From an uncultured Nitrosomonadales bacterium (GTDB lineage: Bacteria > Pseudomonadota > Gammaproteobacteria > Burkholderiales > Gallionellaceae): 64,000 nucleotides of DNA. The notes under the pieces were generated by a model. The model saw nothing but the letters and a program-made list of their open reading frames with translations, was not told the DNA's origin and made no database searches. Made by a program: the position numbers and the translations under genes. Where the stretch lies: assembly GCA_903858965.1 (NCBI GenBank), contig CAIOKY010000149.1:17282-81281 (forward strand). The letters are read 5' to 3'. Below, in pieces: positions 54,016 to 63,078 of this stretch; positions within the stretch are counted from its first letter, which is position 1, and every line of letters starts with the position of its first letter.

Positions 54016-55896
54016 ATGAATATTCTTTACGAAGAAGACGGCAGTTTCAAGGTCGGCAGCATCATGACCGATAACACCACATCGCTCCAGATCGAAAGCC
54101 TGTCCGGCAAGCGCAGCAAGGTCAAGGCGACCAATGTGATGCTGCGTTTCACCCAACCTGCCCTGGCCGAATTCATGGCCCAGGCCGAAGCGCTGTCCGC
54201 AAGCATCGAGGTGGATTTCCTGTGGGAATGCTGTCCGCCGGATGAGTTCGGTTCCGAGCAGATCGCCGCCGAATATTTCGGCCACCCGCCTAGTGCCCTG
54301 GAAGCCGCTGCGACGCTGATACGTCTGCATAGCGCGCCTATCTATTTCCACAAGAAAGGCAAAGGCCGCTATCGCGCAGCTCCGCCGGACGTGCTGAAAG
54401 CCGCACTGGCCGGGGCCGAAAAGAAACGCCAGCAATTGGCTCTGCAGGCGCGCATGACCGAACAGCTCACTCGCTTTGAATTACCCGCCGAGTTCACCGG
54501 ACACATTGATCATCTGCTCTACAAGCCAGACCGCAATACCATTGAGGTCAAGGCACTCGAGGCGGCTTGTGCCGCAACGCACCTGTCTGCCGCACACCTG
54601 TTGCATCGTTGCGGCGCACTGCCTTCCACGCACGATTACCACTTCCATCAATTCCTGTTCGAGTATTTCCCGAAAGGACTGGACTTTCCGCCCGTGGTAT
54701 TGGGTACATGGGCAGAATTGCCGCTGGCCACCGTACATGCCTTCAGTATCGACGATGCAACCACCACCGAGATCGATGATGCGTTCTCGGTGGAGAAACT
54801 CGCCAACGGCAACTGGCGCATCGGCGTGCATATCGCCGCGCCCGCACTGGGTATGCCGCGCGACTCGGATGGCGACAAGATCGCCGCGCAACGGCTCTCC
54901 ACGGTCTACATGCCCGGACGGAAGATCACGATGCTGCCGGACAGCGTAGTGGAGACTTTCACGCTGCGCGCGGATCATGTGTGTCCTGCGCTGTCGATGT
55001 ATAACGAGATTGACGGCGAAACACTGGGGATATTGGGTCACGAGAGCCGCATCGAACGCATCCACATCGCGGCGAACCTGCGCCATGACACGCTGGAGCC
55101 GCTGTTCAACGAGGAGACACTGGCGACGGGCAAGCTCGATTATCCTTATGCTGGCGAACTGAAACTGTTGTGGGACCTGGCGCAAAAAATGGAAGCCGGT
55201 CGCGGCAAGCCGTCCGACAACAACCCACAACAAGTGGATTACAACTTCAACATCGAGTCCGAAGAGCTTGTGGCCGGGCACCCGAACGACCGGGTCAGTA
55301 TCACGCAACGGCGGCGCGGTTCGCCGATCGACAAGGTGGTTTCTGAACTGATGATCCTGGTGAACAGCGAATGGGGCAAGCACCTGGCCGAACACGGTTT
55401 CGTCGGCATCTATCGTACCCAGCAGAACGGCAAGGTGAAGATGAGCACGGTCGCCGCACCGCATCAGGGCTTGGGCGTGGCGCAATACATGTGGTCAAGC
55501 TCGCCGCTGCGCCGCTATGTGGATATGGTGAACCAGCGCCAGATCATCGCGATGCTGCGCGGCGAGGAGCCGGCCTATCCGAAGAACGACCCGGCACTGT
55601 ATACGACGATCCGCGATTTCGACACGATGTACACTGTCTACGGCGAATTCCAGAAGAACATGGAGCGCTACTGGTGTTTGCGCTGGCTCCAGCAGGAAAA
55701 TGTCGAGCAGGTGGAAGCCGTCGTGCTGCGCGAAAACCTGGTGAAGCTCGCCAGCATCCCGCTGGTGTTCCGCGTACCGTCGCTGCCGGAAGCGCTGCCC
55801 GCCAACACCCGCGTGCAGCTGGCAATAGGCGAGATTGACCTGCTGGACCTGAATCTGGACGCGCGCTTTGTCGCAACGATAGAGGATGCTGCTTGA
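54016..55896 (+). CDS. ribonuclease II family (RNB) exoribonuclease
   Basis: A 626-residue 3'-5' exoribonuclease. The RNB domain starts near 230: IDDATTTEIDDAFSVE carries the four catalytic Asp (Mg2+) residues, and VSELMILVNSEWGKHL and WSSSPLRRYVDMVNQRQ are later signatures. N-terminal part has a cold-shock-like segment. The C-terminal S1-like part is short, so it is a diverged RNase II. The ATG at 54016 gives MNILYEEDGSFKVGS; the frame is open 99 bases upstream. A TTG overlap leads into the TonB-like gene. Confidence 0.88.
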   Translation: MNILYEEDGSFKVGSIMTDNTTSLQIESLSGKRSKVKATNVMLRFTQPALAEFMAQAEALSASIEVDFLWECCPPDEFGSEQIAAEYFGHPPSALEAAATLIRLHSAPIYFHKKGKGRYRAAPPDVLKAALAGAEKKRQQLALQARMTEQLTRFELPAEFTGHIDHLLYKPDRNTIEVKALEAACAATHLSAAHLLHRCGALPSTHDYHFHQFLFEYFPKGLDFPPVVLGTWAELPLATVHAFSIDDATTTEIDDAFSVEKLANGNWRIGVHIAAPALGMPRDSDGDKIAAQRLSTVYMPGRKITMLPDSVVETFTLRADHVCPALSMYNEIDGETLGILGHESRIERIHIAANLRHDTLEPLFNEETLATGKLDYPYAGELKLLWDLAQKMEAGRGKPSDNNPQQVDYNFNIESEELVAGHPNDRVSITQRRRGSPIDKVVSELMILVNSEWGKHLAEHGFVGIYRTQQNGKVKMSTVAAPHQGLGVAQYMWSSSPLRRYVDMVNQRQIIAMLRGEEPAYPKNDPALYTTIRDFDTMYTVYGEFQKNMERYWCLRWLQQENVEQVEAVVLRENLVKLASIPLVFRVPSLPEALPANTRVQLAIGEIDLLDLNLDARFVATIEDAA

Positions 55897-56777
55897 ATGC
55901 CGGACTAAAAACCAGATTAACCACAGTCTCGCAACTGCTAAGGACGAGATTATCCTTTTCGATGATCTTTTCCATCCTGCTGCACGCTTTTATCTTGTTC
56001 GGCCTCGCGCTGGTGATGCCTGAACCACGCAATGCGGACAACCTGATGCAGCCATTGCAGGTGGTGTTGGTCAACAGCAAATCCAAATCAAGACCCAGCC
56101 AGGCTGATGCACTGGCCCAGCACAATCTGGATGGCGGCGGCATTACAGCCGAAGACCGGCGCGCCAAGAGTCCGCTGCCCACGATGCGCGACGATCTCAA
56201 GTTCACCCCCGAACAACGCACCAAGCGCGTCGCCGCGCTGGAAGAAGAAACAAAACGTATGCTGACCCGGCTGAAGAGCGACTACACCACCGTGCAACCG
56301 GAACCCAAAAAGCAGAAAAGCAGCACCGCCAGCAATGGCGATGACCTGATACAAAAAGCCCTTGAGATCGCCCGCCTCGAAGCGCAAATCAATAAAAGCT
56401 GGGATGCCTATCAAAAGTTCCCGCGCCGCAAATTCATCGGCGCACACACCCAGGAATACCGCTTCGCACAATACATCGAAGATTGGCGCGTCAAGGTGGA
56501 ACGCATCGGCAACCTGAATTATCCCGAGCAGGCACGCCGCCAGAAGATCTTCGGCAAACTGCAACTCAGTGTTGCAATAGCAAAGGACGGCAGCGTGGAC
56601 AGCGTGGAAGTGAGCAAATCCTCAGGCCAGCGTTTGCTCGATGCGGCAGCGATACGCATCGTCAAGCTTGCGGCGCCCTACGCGCCATTGCCTCCCAACA
56701 TCACCAAGGACACCGACATCCTGACCATCACGCGCACATGGTCGTTCACCTCGTCGGATACCCTGGAGAGTGAATAG
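55893..56777 (+). CDS. TonB-like energy transducer
   Basis: A 294-residue protein with an N-terminal membrane helix (about 24-42) and a periplasmic helical, Lys/Glu-rich middle. The C-terminal TonB domain (about 205-290) includes YPEQARRQKIFGKLQLSVAI and GSVDSVEVSKSSGQRLLDAA. There is no long Pro-rich linker, unlike classical TonB. The start is TTG at 55893, overlapping the RNase gene by 4 bases; an ATG at about residue 24 is an alternative. Adjacent receptor and exbBD genes suggest it could energise them, although RNB-TonB linkage is also seen alone. Confidence 0.82.
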   Translation: MNAGLKTRLTTVSQLLRTRLSFSMIFSILLHAFILFGLALVMPEPRNADNLMQPLQVVLVNSKSKSRPSQADALAQHNLDGGGITAEDRRAKSPLPTMRDDLKFTPEQRTKRVAALEEETKRMLTRLKSDYTTVQPEPKKQKSSTASNGDDLIQKALEIARLEAQINKSWDAYQKFPRRKFIGAHTQEYRFAQYIEDWRVKVERIGNLNYPEQARRQKIFGKLQLSVAIAKDGSVDSVEVSKSSGQRLLDAAAIRIVKLAAPYAPLPPNITKDTDILTITRTWSFTSSDTLESE

Positions 56778-56817
56778 CATCTTGCTCCACTCAGAATTCT
56801 TGGTTAAAGTGTGGCCC

Positions 56818-57126
56818 ATGCATAGCGCCCTGTTTTCCAGACTACTACTGATCTTCGCCCTGTTGTTTGCGCAGATGGGCAGTTTGGCGCACGGCATTTC
56901 GCACATCATCGCCGAACCATCGCAAGGCTCGGAACAGTCACTGCCGCATGACAAATATTGCGACCAGTGCGCTGCTTATGCCCAGATCGGCAGTGCAGTC
57001 GGCAGCAGTAGCATCAACATTGTCGTCAGCGAAAACTGCGAAACACTGCATTCCGGCCATATCGGCTGTTACCTATCCAACACTTTTGTCGCATTCGCGG
57101 CGCGCGCCCCGCCCTACTCCGCATAA
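56818..57126 (+). CDS. small exported H-x3-H / C-x2-C protein 1
   Basis: A 102-residue protein with a signal sequence or N-terminal membrane helix (about 7-24). Mature part: H25-x3-H29, H44 and C48-x2-C51 followed by a Tyr, a plausible metal site. It is a clear paralogue of the gene at 60244 (ARLLLI-ALLFAQ start, C-x-Q-C-A-x-Y-x-Q-x-G-S-A motif). It resembles DUF2946-type proteins near metal receptors, a tentative match. It precedes an outer-membrane protein gene, with a hairpin between. Confidence 0.72.
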   Translation: MHSALFSRLLLIFALLFAQMGSLAHGISHIIAEPSQGSEQSLPHDKYCDQCAAYAQIGSAVGSSSINIVVSENCETLHSGHIGCYLSNTFVAFAARAPPYSA

Positions 57127-57138
57127 GCCATTCCAGTT

Positions 57139-57157
57139 CCTCGCTGTATATGCGAGG
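57139..57157 (+). other. hairpin between small Cys protein 1 and the OMP gene
   Basis: CCTCGC-TGTATAT-GCGAGG, a 6-bp stem with a 7-base loop, 13 bases after the small gene and 26 before the OMP start. It has no T-run. The same placement occurs at 60575 for the paralogous pair. It may be an RNA processing or attenuation element. Confidence 0.5.
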
Positions 57158-57183
57158 CCTAGCCATGCTTTCAAGGAGTAAAC

Positions 57184-58545
57184 ATGTCACGAAATATTTG
57201 GTGCGCGGCTATTGCCGTGCTGTTGGGCAATCCGCTCGCGGCGCTTGCTGCGGATGATAGCGACCAGCAATCCGTAGCCGAACAGATCCAGCAATTAAAG
57301 CAAAGCAATGCGCAACTGGAACAGCGCCTGCAACACGTGGAAAATACTGCAACGCAGGCGCAAGCCCGCAGCAGCACTGCGCCGAGCAGTGTAAACAGCT
57401 TCAACCCCGCCGTGGCGATGATCCTGTCCGGCACCTATGGGCAACTCAGACAGGATCCCGCTATACCCGCAACCGGCTTCGCAATGAACGCCAATAACAC
57501 CGGTTACGTGCGCGGATTTTCCCTGCAGGAATCGGAGCTCAGCATCTCTGCCAACATCGATCCGCAGTTCAGCGGCGTCGGCACTTTCTCGCTGGCCCCG
57601 GAAGGCGGCATCAGCGTGGAAAACGGTTTCGTGCAGACCAGCGCAATGGGCAACGGCCTCAACCTGAAGTTCGGGCGATTCTTTTCCGGCCTCGGCTATC
57701 TCAACGAACAACATTCGCACGTCTGGGACTTCGCCGATCAGCCGCTGGTGTATCGCGTGCTGTGGGACAACCAGTACGCCGATGACGGCGTGCAATTGAA
57801 ATGGCTGGCACCGACCGACATGTTCGTCGAGATCGGCGGAGAGATCGGACGCGGGCTGGGCTTCCCCGGCACAGACAGGCAAAACAAGAATGGCGCGGGA
57901 GCAGGAGTATTGTTCGCGCACATTGGCGACGACATCGGCATCGAGCAAAGCTGGCGTGCCGGTGTTTCGCTACACGAGACCCGGCGCGAGAACGCGGTCA
58001 GCGATGCGGTGCCGGATTTGCTTGGCACATCGGGTGGCGTGAGCGACAGTTTCACGGGCGACAGCAGGACTGCCGGTCTGGACTTCGTGTGGAAATATTC
58101 GCCCAACGGCAATATCCGCGAGCGCTACCTGAAAGTACAGAGCGAATATTTTCAGCGCAAGGAAAATGGCATGCTGACCTATGATTACACAGCCCCGGGA
58201 GCTATTCCCGCAGGTGCAAACATTACTGACAGTTATTCCGATACCCAATCCGGCTGGTATCTGCAAAGCGTGTACCAGTTCATGCCGACCTGGCGCACCG
58301 GTTTACGCTATGACCGGCTGGCTCCGGGCACTGCCAGCGTGGGCGCGTCTATCGCAGGTGATGTCATCAGCAATTATGCGTTCAGTCCCTCTCGCCTCAC
58401 CTGGATGACGGATTACAACCCCAGCGAGTTCACCCGCATACGCCTGCAACTGGCGCACGATGAATCGCGCCAGGGGCTGACGGACAACCAGGTATTCGTG
58501 CAGTACATCATGAGTCTGGGCGCGCACGGCGCACACCAATATTGA
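57184..58545 (+). CDS. outer-membrane beta-barrel protein with coiled-coil N-terminus
   Basis: A 453-residue exported protein (signal peptide 1-22). A short coiled coil (about 29-55, AEQIQQLKQSNAQLEQRLQH) precedes a barrel of alternating amphipathic strands that ends in an aromatic-containing C-terminal strand (HQY). Coiled-coil porins of this layout trimerise. Upstream of the ZnuA- and ZnuB-like genes, with 25-base spacing, so a metal-related outer-membrane channel is likely; not a TonB receptor because there is no plug. AAGGAG precedes the ATG. Confidence 0.8.
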   Translation: MSRNIWCAAIAVLLGNPLAALAADDSDQQSVAEQIQQLKQSNAQLEQRLQHVENTATQAQARSSTAPSSVNSFNPAVAMILSGTYGQLRQDPAIPATGFAMNANNTGYVRGFSLQESELSISANIDPQFSGVGTFSLAPEGGISVENGFVQTSAMGNGLNLKFGRFFSGLGYLNEQHSHVWDFADQPLVYRVLWDNQYADDGVQLKWLAPTDMFVEIGGEIGRGLGFPGTDRQNKNGAGAGVLFAHIGDDIGIEQSWRAGVSLHETRRENAVSDAVPDLLGTSGGVSDSFTGDSRTAGLDFVWKYSPNGNIRERYLKVQSEYFQRKENGMLTYDYTAPGAIPAGANITDSYSDTQSGWYLQSVYQFMPTWRTGLRYDRLAPGTASVGASIAGDVISNYAFSPSRLTWMTDYNPSEFTRIRLQLAHDESRQGLTDNQVFVQYIMSLGAHGAHQY

Positions 58546-58570
58546 TTAGCATCATTCAAAAGGAAAAATC

Positions 58571-59467
58571 ATGCAGAAAATCCTCTATACGTTTTTATTG
58601 TTGCTGCTGAGCGGCAACGTCCACGCCGCACTCAACGTGTTCGCCTGCGAACCGGAATGGGCGGCGCTCACGCAACAACTCGCGGGCGACAAGGCCAGCA
58701 TCTACACCGCCACAGGCCCGTTGCAAGACCCGCACCAGGTGCAGGCACGCCCCAGCCTGATCGCCAAGGCGCGCAATGCACAACTGTTGGTATGCACCGG
58801 CGCGGAACTGGAGATCGGATGGATGCCGGTGGTATTGCGCGAGTCCGGCAACAGCGCGATACAACCGGGCAGCGGTGGCAGTTTTGAAGCGGCGCAATAT
58901 GTGACGATGCTGGAAGTGCCTACCCGGCTGGATCGCGCTGATGGTGATGTGCATGCGGCAGGCAATCCGCACATCCAGACCGACCCGCGCAATTTCCTGC
59001 CGATCGCAGATGCACTCAGCAAACGCCTGGTCCAGATTGATCCGGCTAACGCCGCGTATTATCAACAGCAGCTCACCACGTTCAATCAGCAATGGCGTGC
59101 CGCAATCGCGAAGTGGGAAAAGCAGGCCGCTCCGCTCAGGGGTGTATCCATCATCGCGCATCACAAAGGTTTCCCCTACCTGAACGACTGGCTGGGACTG
59201 AAAGAAGTCGCCGAGCTGGAACCCAAGCCCGGCATGGAACCCAGCGCCGCATATCTGGGGAAAGTGCTGGGTGAATTGCAACAGCACCCGGCCAGAATGG
59301 TGATACGCGCCGCCTACCAGAATGAACGTCCATCGGAGTGGATTGCGGAACGCGCGCATATTCCCGCCGTGAATCTGCCATTCACAGTGGGTGGCACACC
59401 GCAGGCCACGGATCTGTTCACGATGTTCGATGATAGTGTGCAACGTTTGCTGGCAGGACTGAAATGA
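58571..59467 (+). CDS. ZnuA-like metal ABC transporter substrate-binding protein
   Basis: Periplasmic binding protein of 298 residues (cluster A-I), signal peptide 1-19. Candidate metal ligands are H55 (DPHQV), H134 (GNPHIQTDP), H197/H198 (AHHKGFPY) and a C-terminal acidic residue near LFTMFDD. It lacks the long His/Asp-rich loop typical of classical ZnuA. Zn2+ or Mn2+ is expected. The stop overlaps the permease start by 4 bases. Confidence 0.88.
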   Translation: MQKILYTFLLLLLSGNVHAALNVFACEPEWAALTQQLAGDKASIYTATGPLQDPHQVQARPSLIAKARNAQLLVCTGAELEIGWMPVVLRESGNSAIQPGSGGSFEAAQYVTMLEVPTRLDRADGDVHAAGNPHIQTDPRNFLPIADALSKRLVQIDPANAAYYQQQLTTFNQQWRAAIAKWEKQAAPLRGVSIIAHHKGFPYLNDWLGLKEVAELEPKPGMEPSAAYLGKVLGELQQHPARMVIRAAYQNERPSEWIAERAHIPAVNLPFTVGGTPQATDLFTMFDDSVQRLLAGLK

Positions 59468-60210
59468 ACGACATCGAGTTTTCCATATTGCTGCCTGCGT
59501 TCATCGCAGGTTTGCTGGTGCTCGCCACACACATCCCTCTCGGCATGAAGGTGCTGGCGCGCGGCGTGATCTTCGCCGATCTCGCTGTCGCACAGATCGC
59601 CGGGCTGGGTGTCATCATCGCCGCTTTGCTCGACTTGGCCGAACGGCCGCTGCTGGTGCAACTGATCGCCGCCGCCAGCGCGCTGTGTGGCGCGGGATTG
59701 CTGGCGTGGATCGAACATCGCCTGGCCGATGTCAAGGAAGCGTGCATCGGACTGACTTTCGTGCTCGCTGCCAGCGCTGGCATCCTGCTGATGAGCCGCG
59801 ATGTCCATGCGGGTGAACACCTCAAGGATCTGCTGGTCGGGCAGATCCTCTGGGTGAATACCAATCAGTTGATCGCGACCGCCGTATTGACCGCCGTGTT
59901 GCTCGCACTGTGGCAATGGACCAAACTGAAAAACCGCAATCTCGGTTTCTACGGTTTATTCGCGCTGGCCGTCACCGCCTCGGTGCAACTGGTCGGCGTA
60001 TATCTGGTGTTCGCCAGCCTGATCGTTCCGGCACTCGCCACGTATCGCGTCAAACACCAGCGCACGCTTTATGCGTTTGTGATCGGCATCGCCGGATATG
60101 CGATCGGGTTATTGCTGTCCTCATGGTTCGATCTACCGAGCGGCGCAACGGTAGTGTGGGCGATGGCCGTGACCGGCGTTGTTGCGGCCTGGTTGCTGAA
60201 CGCTTCTTAA
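59464..60210 (+). CDS. ZnuB-like metal ABC transporter permease
   Basis: An ABC-3 family permease of 248 residues with about seven or eight membrane helices. The family segment GVYLVFASLIVPALATY lies near 178-194. It is fused in translation to the binding-protein gene. No ATP-binding subunit (ZnuC) is encoded in the window, which is unusual for this transporter class, so the ATPase must come from elsewhere or lie beyond the window. Confidence 0.88.
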   Translation: MNDIEFSILLPAFIAGLLVLATHIPLGMKVLARGVIFADLAVAQIAGLGVIIAALLDLAERPLLVQLIAAASALCGAGLLAWIEHRLADVKEACIGLTFVLAASAGILLMSRDVHAGEHLKDLLVGQILWVNTNQLIATAVLTAVLLALWQWTKLKNRNLGFYGLFALAVTASVQLVGVYLVFASLIVPALATYRVKHQRTLYAFVIGIAGYAIGLLLSSWFDLPSGATVVWAMAVTGVVAAWLLNAS

Positions 60211-60243
60211 CTTCCAATATTGCTCTCGGCTAAAGCGTTTTCC

Positions 60244-60567
60244 ATGCGTAACTCATTATTTGCCAGGCTCCTGTTGATTATAGCCCTGCTGTTCGCACAG
60301 CAAGCCGGTGCAGCACATGCCTTGCAACACGCGCTTGAGGATTTGACGCCACAACAGGAAGACAAACAGGTGCCACATTCCGGCGCCTGCGAACAATGTG
60401 CAACCTATATGCAACTGGGTAGCGCCCTCAACGTCAGCGTATACAAATTCACACCTATAATCGTATCCGGTGAAGCGATACAACACCGCTATATCTCATT
60501 CCGTTCAATCCATGTCTTTACCGCCGTTGCACGCGGCCCGCCTTCTTTCCTCCAGTCGTTCGCATAA
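60244..60567 (+). CDS. small exported H-x3-H / C-x2-C protein 2
   Basis: A 107-residue paralogue of the protein at 56818. Hydrophobic start (about 8-22, LLLIIALLFAQQAG), then H25-x3-H29, H45 and C49-x2-C52 with a Tyr 3 residues later: the spacing is the same as in protein 1. It precedes the TonB-dependent receptor, as protein 1 precedes the OMP. Function unknown; metal binding is an inference from residues. The ATG at 60244 is chosen over an upstream one because it aligns with the paralogue. Confidence 0.72.
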   Translation: MRNSLFARLLLIIALLFAQQAGAAHALQHALEDLTPQQEDKQVPHSGACEQCATYMQLGSALNVSVYKFTPIIVSGEAIQHRYISFRSIHVFTAVARGPPSFLQSFA

Positions 60568-60574
60568 ACACTGA

Positions 60575-60599
60575 CTCTTCCCCATTTGCGGGGGAAGAG
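60575..60599 (+). other. hairpin between small Cys protein 2 and the receptor gene
   Basis: Perfect 9-bp stem CTCTTCCCC / GGGGAAGAG with a 7-base loop, 7 bases after the small gene and 34 before the receptor start. No T-run follows. It is the counterpart of the hairpin at 57139 and could stabilise or partly terminate the message. Confidence 0.6.
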
Positions 60600-60633
60600 A
60601 AAGCATTTTGGCAATTCTTTGGAGGAAAACATC

Positions 60634-63024
60634 ATGTTAAAACACATCTTATTGTGCGCGGCGCTGGCCGTGCCGCTTTACGCCCATGCCGAAAATAACT
60701 TGGAGCCAAGTTCCAGTCATGAACAAACAAACGAAACAGCCAAGTTGAATGGTATTCAGGGTCAGGTCAACGATACCTTGGGACGCCCTATTGCCGAGGC
60801 CGATGTCACACTGAAGAGCGTTACTGGTGAAGTGGTTGCCCATGCCACCAGCGATACCGAAGGTCATTTCGCTTTCACTGCCACGGTACCGGGCACCTAT
60901 GCTGTTTTGTCGGATAAACCCGGTTTTAAAACCGGTTCATCAATTGTCACGTTCTCAGCGGGGATGGCAAGCACCATCATTACGCTGGCAGCCTCGCAGG
61001 TACAGGATATCACTATCACGGCGACAAAACTGGAAAAGGCCCGCAATGGCCTGTCACCCAAAACTGGCGGAAGTGTCTACAAGTTCGATGCCAGCAACAT
61101 TGACAATTTACCGCAAGGAGAAAGTACCGCCTTCAACCAGGTACTGCTCCAGGCACCCGGGGTGGCCAATGATTCATACGGCCAATTGCATGTGCGTGGT
61201 GATCATGGCAACACCCAGTATCGTATTAACGGCGTTATCCTGCCGGAAGGTGTCAGTGGTTTCGGTCAAACAATGGACACACGCTTTGCGCAAGGTATCG
61301 ATCTGTTGACGGGTGCTTTACCAGCCCAGTACGGCTATCGCACGGCAGGTGTTATTGAAATCAACACCAAAACCAACTTCGAGGCAGGCGGACACATTGA
61401 TTTGTATGGTGGTAGCAACCATACCTTAAATCCCAGCATCGAATATGGAAACACCAATGGCAATCTTTCATATTTTGTCGATGGGTCATATCTGACTAAC
61501 GACGTCGGAATAGAAAATCCAACCTCCAGCGCTAATCCGATACATGACACCACAAAGCAGGAGAAAGGGTTCGCCTATCTTTCTTATCTGCTGAATCCCG
61601 ACACCAAGCTGAGTTTCATGTTTGGCAGTTACGACGGCAAATTTCAGGTGCCGAATAATCCGGGTCAAACCCCCGACCCAAACAATCTCGGAATACTCGC
61701 GCAACTTCCCGCCGGATATAACCCCGATTCCGCCACGTTGAACGACAATCAGAGCGAGGTAAACCGCTTTGCAGTGGCTGCGTTGCAAAGCTCGCTCAAC
61801 GACAGATTCGACTATCAGGTCGCACTGTTTACGCGCTACTCCAGCGTCCATTACATACCGGATATCAATGGTAATCTGGCGTTCAACGGCGTGGCGTCGG
61901 ATGTATTTCGCAGCAGCTCCAGCACCGGCATTCAAGCTGATGGCAGTGATCGGCTGAATGAAACGCATACGTTGCGGATGGGGATGTTCGGCAGCGATGA
62001 AAACATCGTGAGCAACAACTCCTCCACGGTATTTCCGGTGGATAGTTCGGGGAATGTTTCAGGACCAGCCTACACTATCGTCGACAATAATCCCAAAAAC
62101 GGCAACACACTGCTGGGGCTTTATCTTCAGGATGAATGGAAGGCGACCGACAAACTGACCGTAAACTATGGCGGACGTTTCGACCAGGTCAACGCCTATG
62201 TCAACGAACATCAATTCAGTCCAAGACTGGGGCTGGTTTACAAATCCAGCGACCGGACTACCTGGCACAGCGGATATGCTCGTTACTTTACTCCGCCTCC
62301 GACCGAGCTGGTTTCCTCTACCACCCAGGCTCTGTTTGCGAACACCACCAATGACCAACCGGGAGCCAATTCGCCGGTAAAGTCGGAGCGGGCAAACTAT
62401 CTGGATGCCGGCGTTACCCATCAACTGACACCGGTTGTCAGCCTTGGTTTGGATACTTTCTACAAGCAAACCAGAAACACCATCGACGAAGGCCAGTTCG
62501 GATCCGCGCTGATTTTGACGCCATTCAATTATGAACAAGGAAAAATTTATGGTGCTGAATTAACGAGCAACTATAAATCAGGCGACCTTTCCGGTTACGC
62601 CAATCTGGCCAGAACCATCAGCATGGCGAAAAACATCATATCAAGCCAGTATCTGTTCGATTCGACCGAACTTGCGTACGCGGCCGATAACTGGGTGAAC
62701 GTCGACCATGAACAGGCGCTGACCATTTCGACCGGCGCTTCCTATCTTTGGTCTGGCACGCGCCTGAACGGCGACTTGATATACGAGAGCGGTTTACGCA
62801 ACGGTTTTGCCAACACCACCCATCTGCCAGGCTATACCGTGTTGAATCTAGGCGCCAGTCAAAAAATGAAATTTGTTGACATCGGACCGATCGAAGCCCG
62901 GCTGGCGATTACCAATGTTACGGACAAGATATATCAGATCCGGGACGGCTCAGGTATAGGTGTGGGCGCTCCACAGTACGGCCAGCGGCGCGGCCTGTTC
63001 ATCGGCCTGTCCAAGCCACTGTAA
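60634..63024 (+). CDS. TonB-dependent outer-membrane receptor
   Basis: A 796-residue receptor with a signal peptide (1-19). Residues about 42-115 are a carboxypeptidase-regulatory-like Ig domain (GRPIAEADVTLKSVTGEVVA). The plug follows (about 150-255, ending AGVIEINTK) and then a 22-strand-type barrel to the C-terminus. It has no clear TonB-box but VQDITITATK near 130 may serve. GGAGG precedes the ATG at 60634. Linked metal-transport and exbBD genes point to uptake of a metal or metallophore; the ligand is unknown. Confidence 0.9.
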   Translation: MLKHILLCAALAVPLYAHAENNLEPSSSHEQTNETAKLNGIQGQVNDTLGRPIAEADVTLKSVTGEVVAHATSDTEGHFAFTATVPGTYAVLSDKPGFKTGSSIVTFSAGMASTIITLAASQVQDITITATKLEKARNGLSPKTGGSVYKFDASNIDNLPQGESTAFNQVLLQAPGVANDSYGQLHVRGDHGNTQYRINGVILPEGVSGFGQTMDTRFAQGIDLLTGALPAQYGYRTAGVIEINTKTNFEAGGHIDLYGGSNHTLNPSIEYGNTNGNLSYFVDGSYLTNDVGIENPTSSANPIHDTTKQEKGFAYLSYLLNPDTKLSFMFGSYDGKFQVPNNPGQTPDPNNLGILAQLPAGYNPDSATLNDNQSEVNRFAVAALQSSLNDRFDYQVALFTRYSSVHYIPDINGNLAFNGVASDVFRSSSSTGIQADGSDRLNETHTLRMGMFGSDENIVSNNSSTVFPVDSSGNVSGPAYTIVDNNPKNGNTLLGLYLQDEWKATDKLTVNYGGRFDQVNAYVNEHQFSPRLGLVYKSSDRTTWHSGYARYFTPPPTELVSSTTQALFANTTNDQPGANSPVKSERANYLDAGVTHQLTPVVSLGLDTFYKQTRNTIDEGQFGSALILTPFNYEQGKIYGAELTSNYKSGDLSGYANLARTISMAKNIISSQYLFDSTELAYAADNWVNVDHEQALTISTGASYLWSGTRLNGDLIYESGLRNGFANTTHLPGYTVLNLGASQKMKFVDIGPIEARLAITNVTDKIYQIRDGSGIGVGAPQYGQRRGLFIGLSKPL

Positions 63025-63078
63025 CTTTTACAACCAAGAACAGGTTATGCCTTGCATAACCTGTTAGAGGAATCAATC

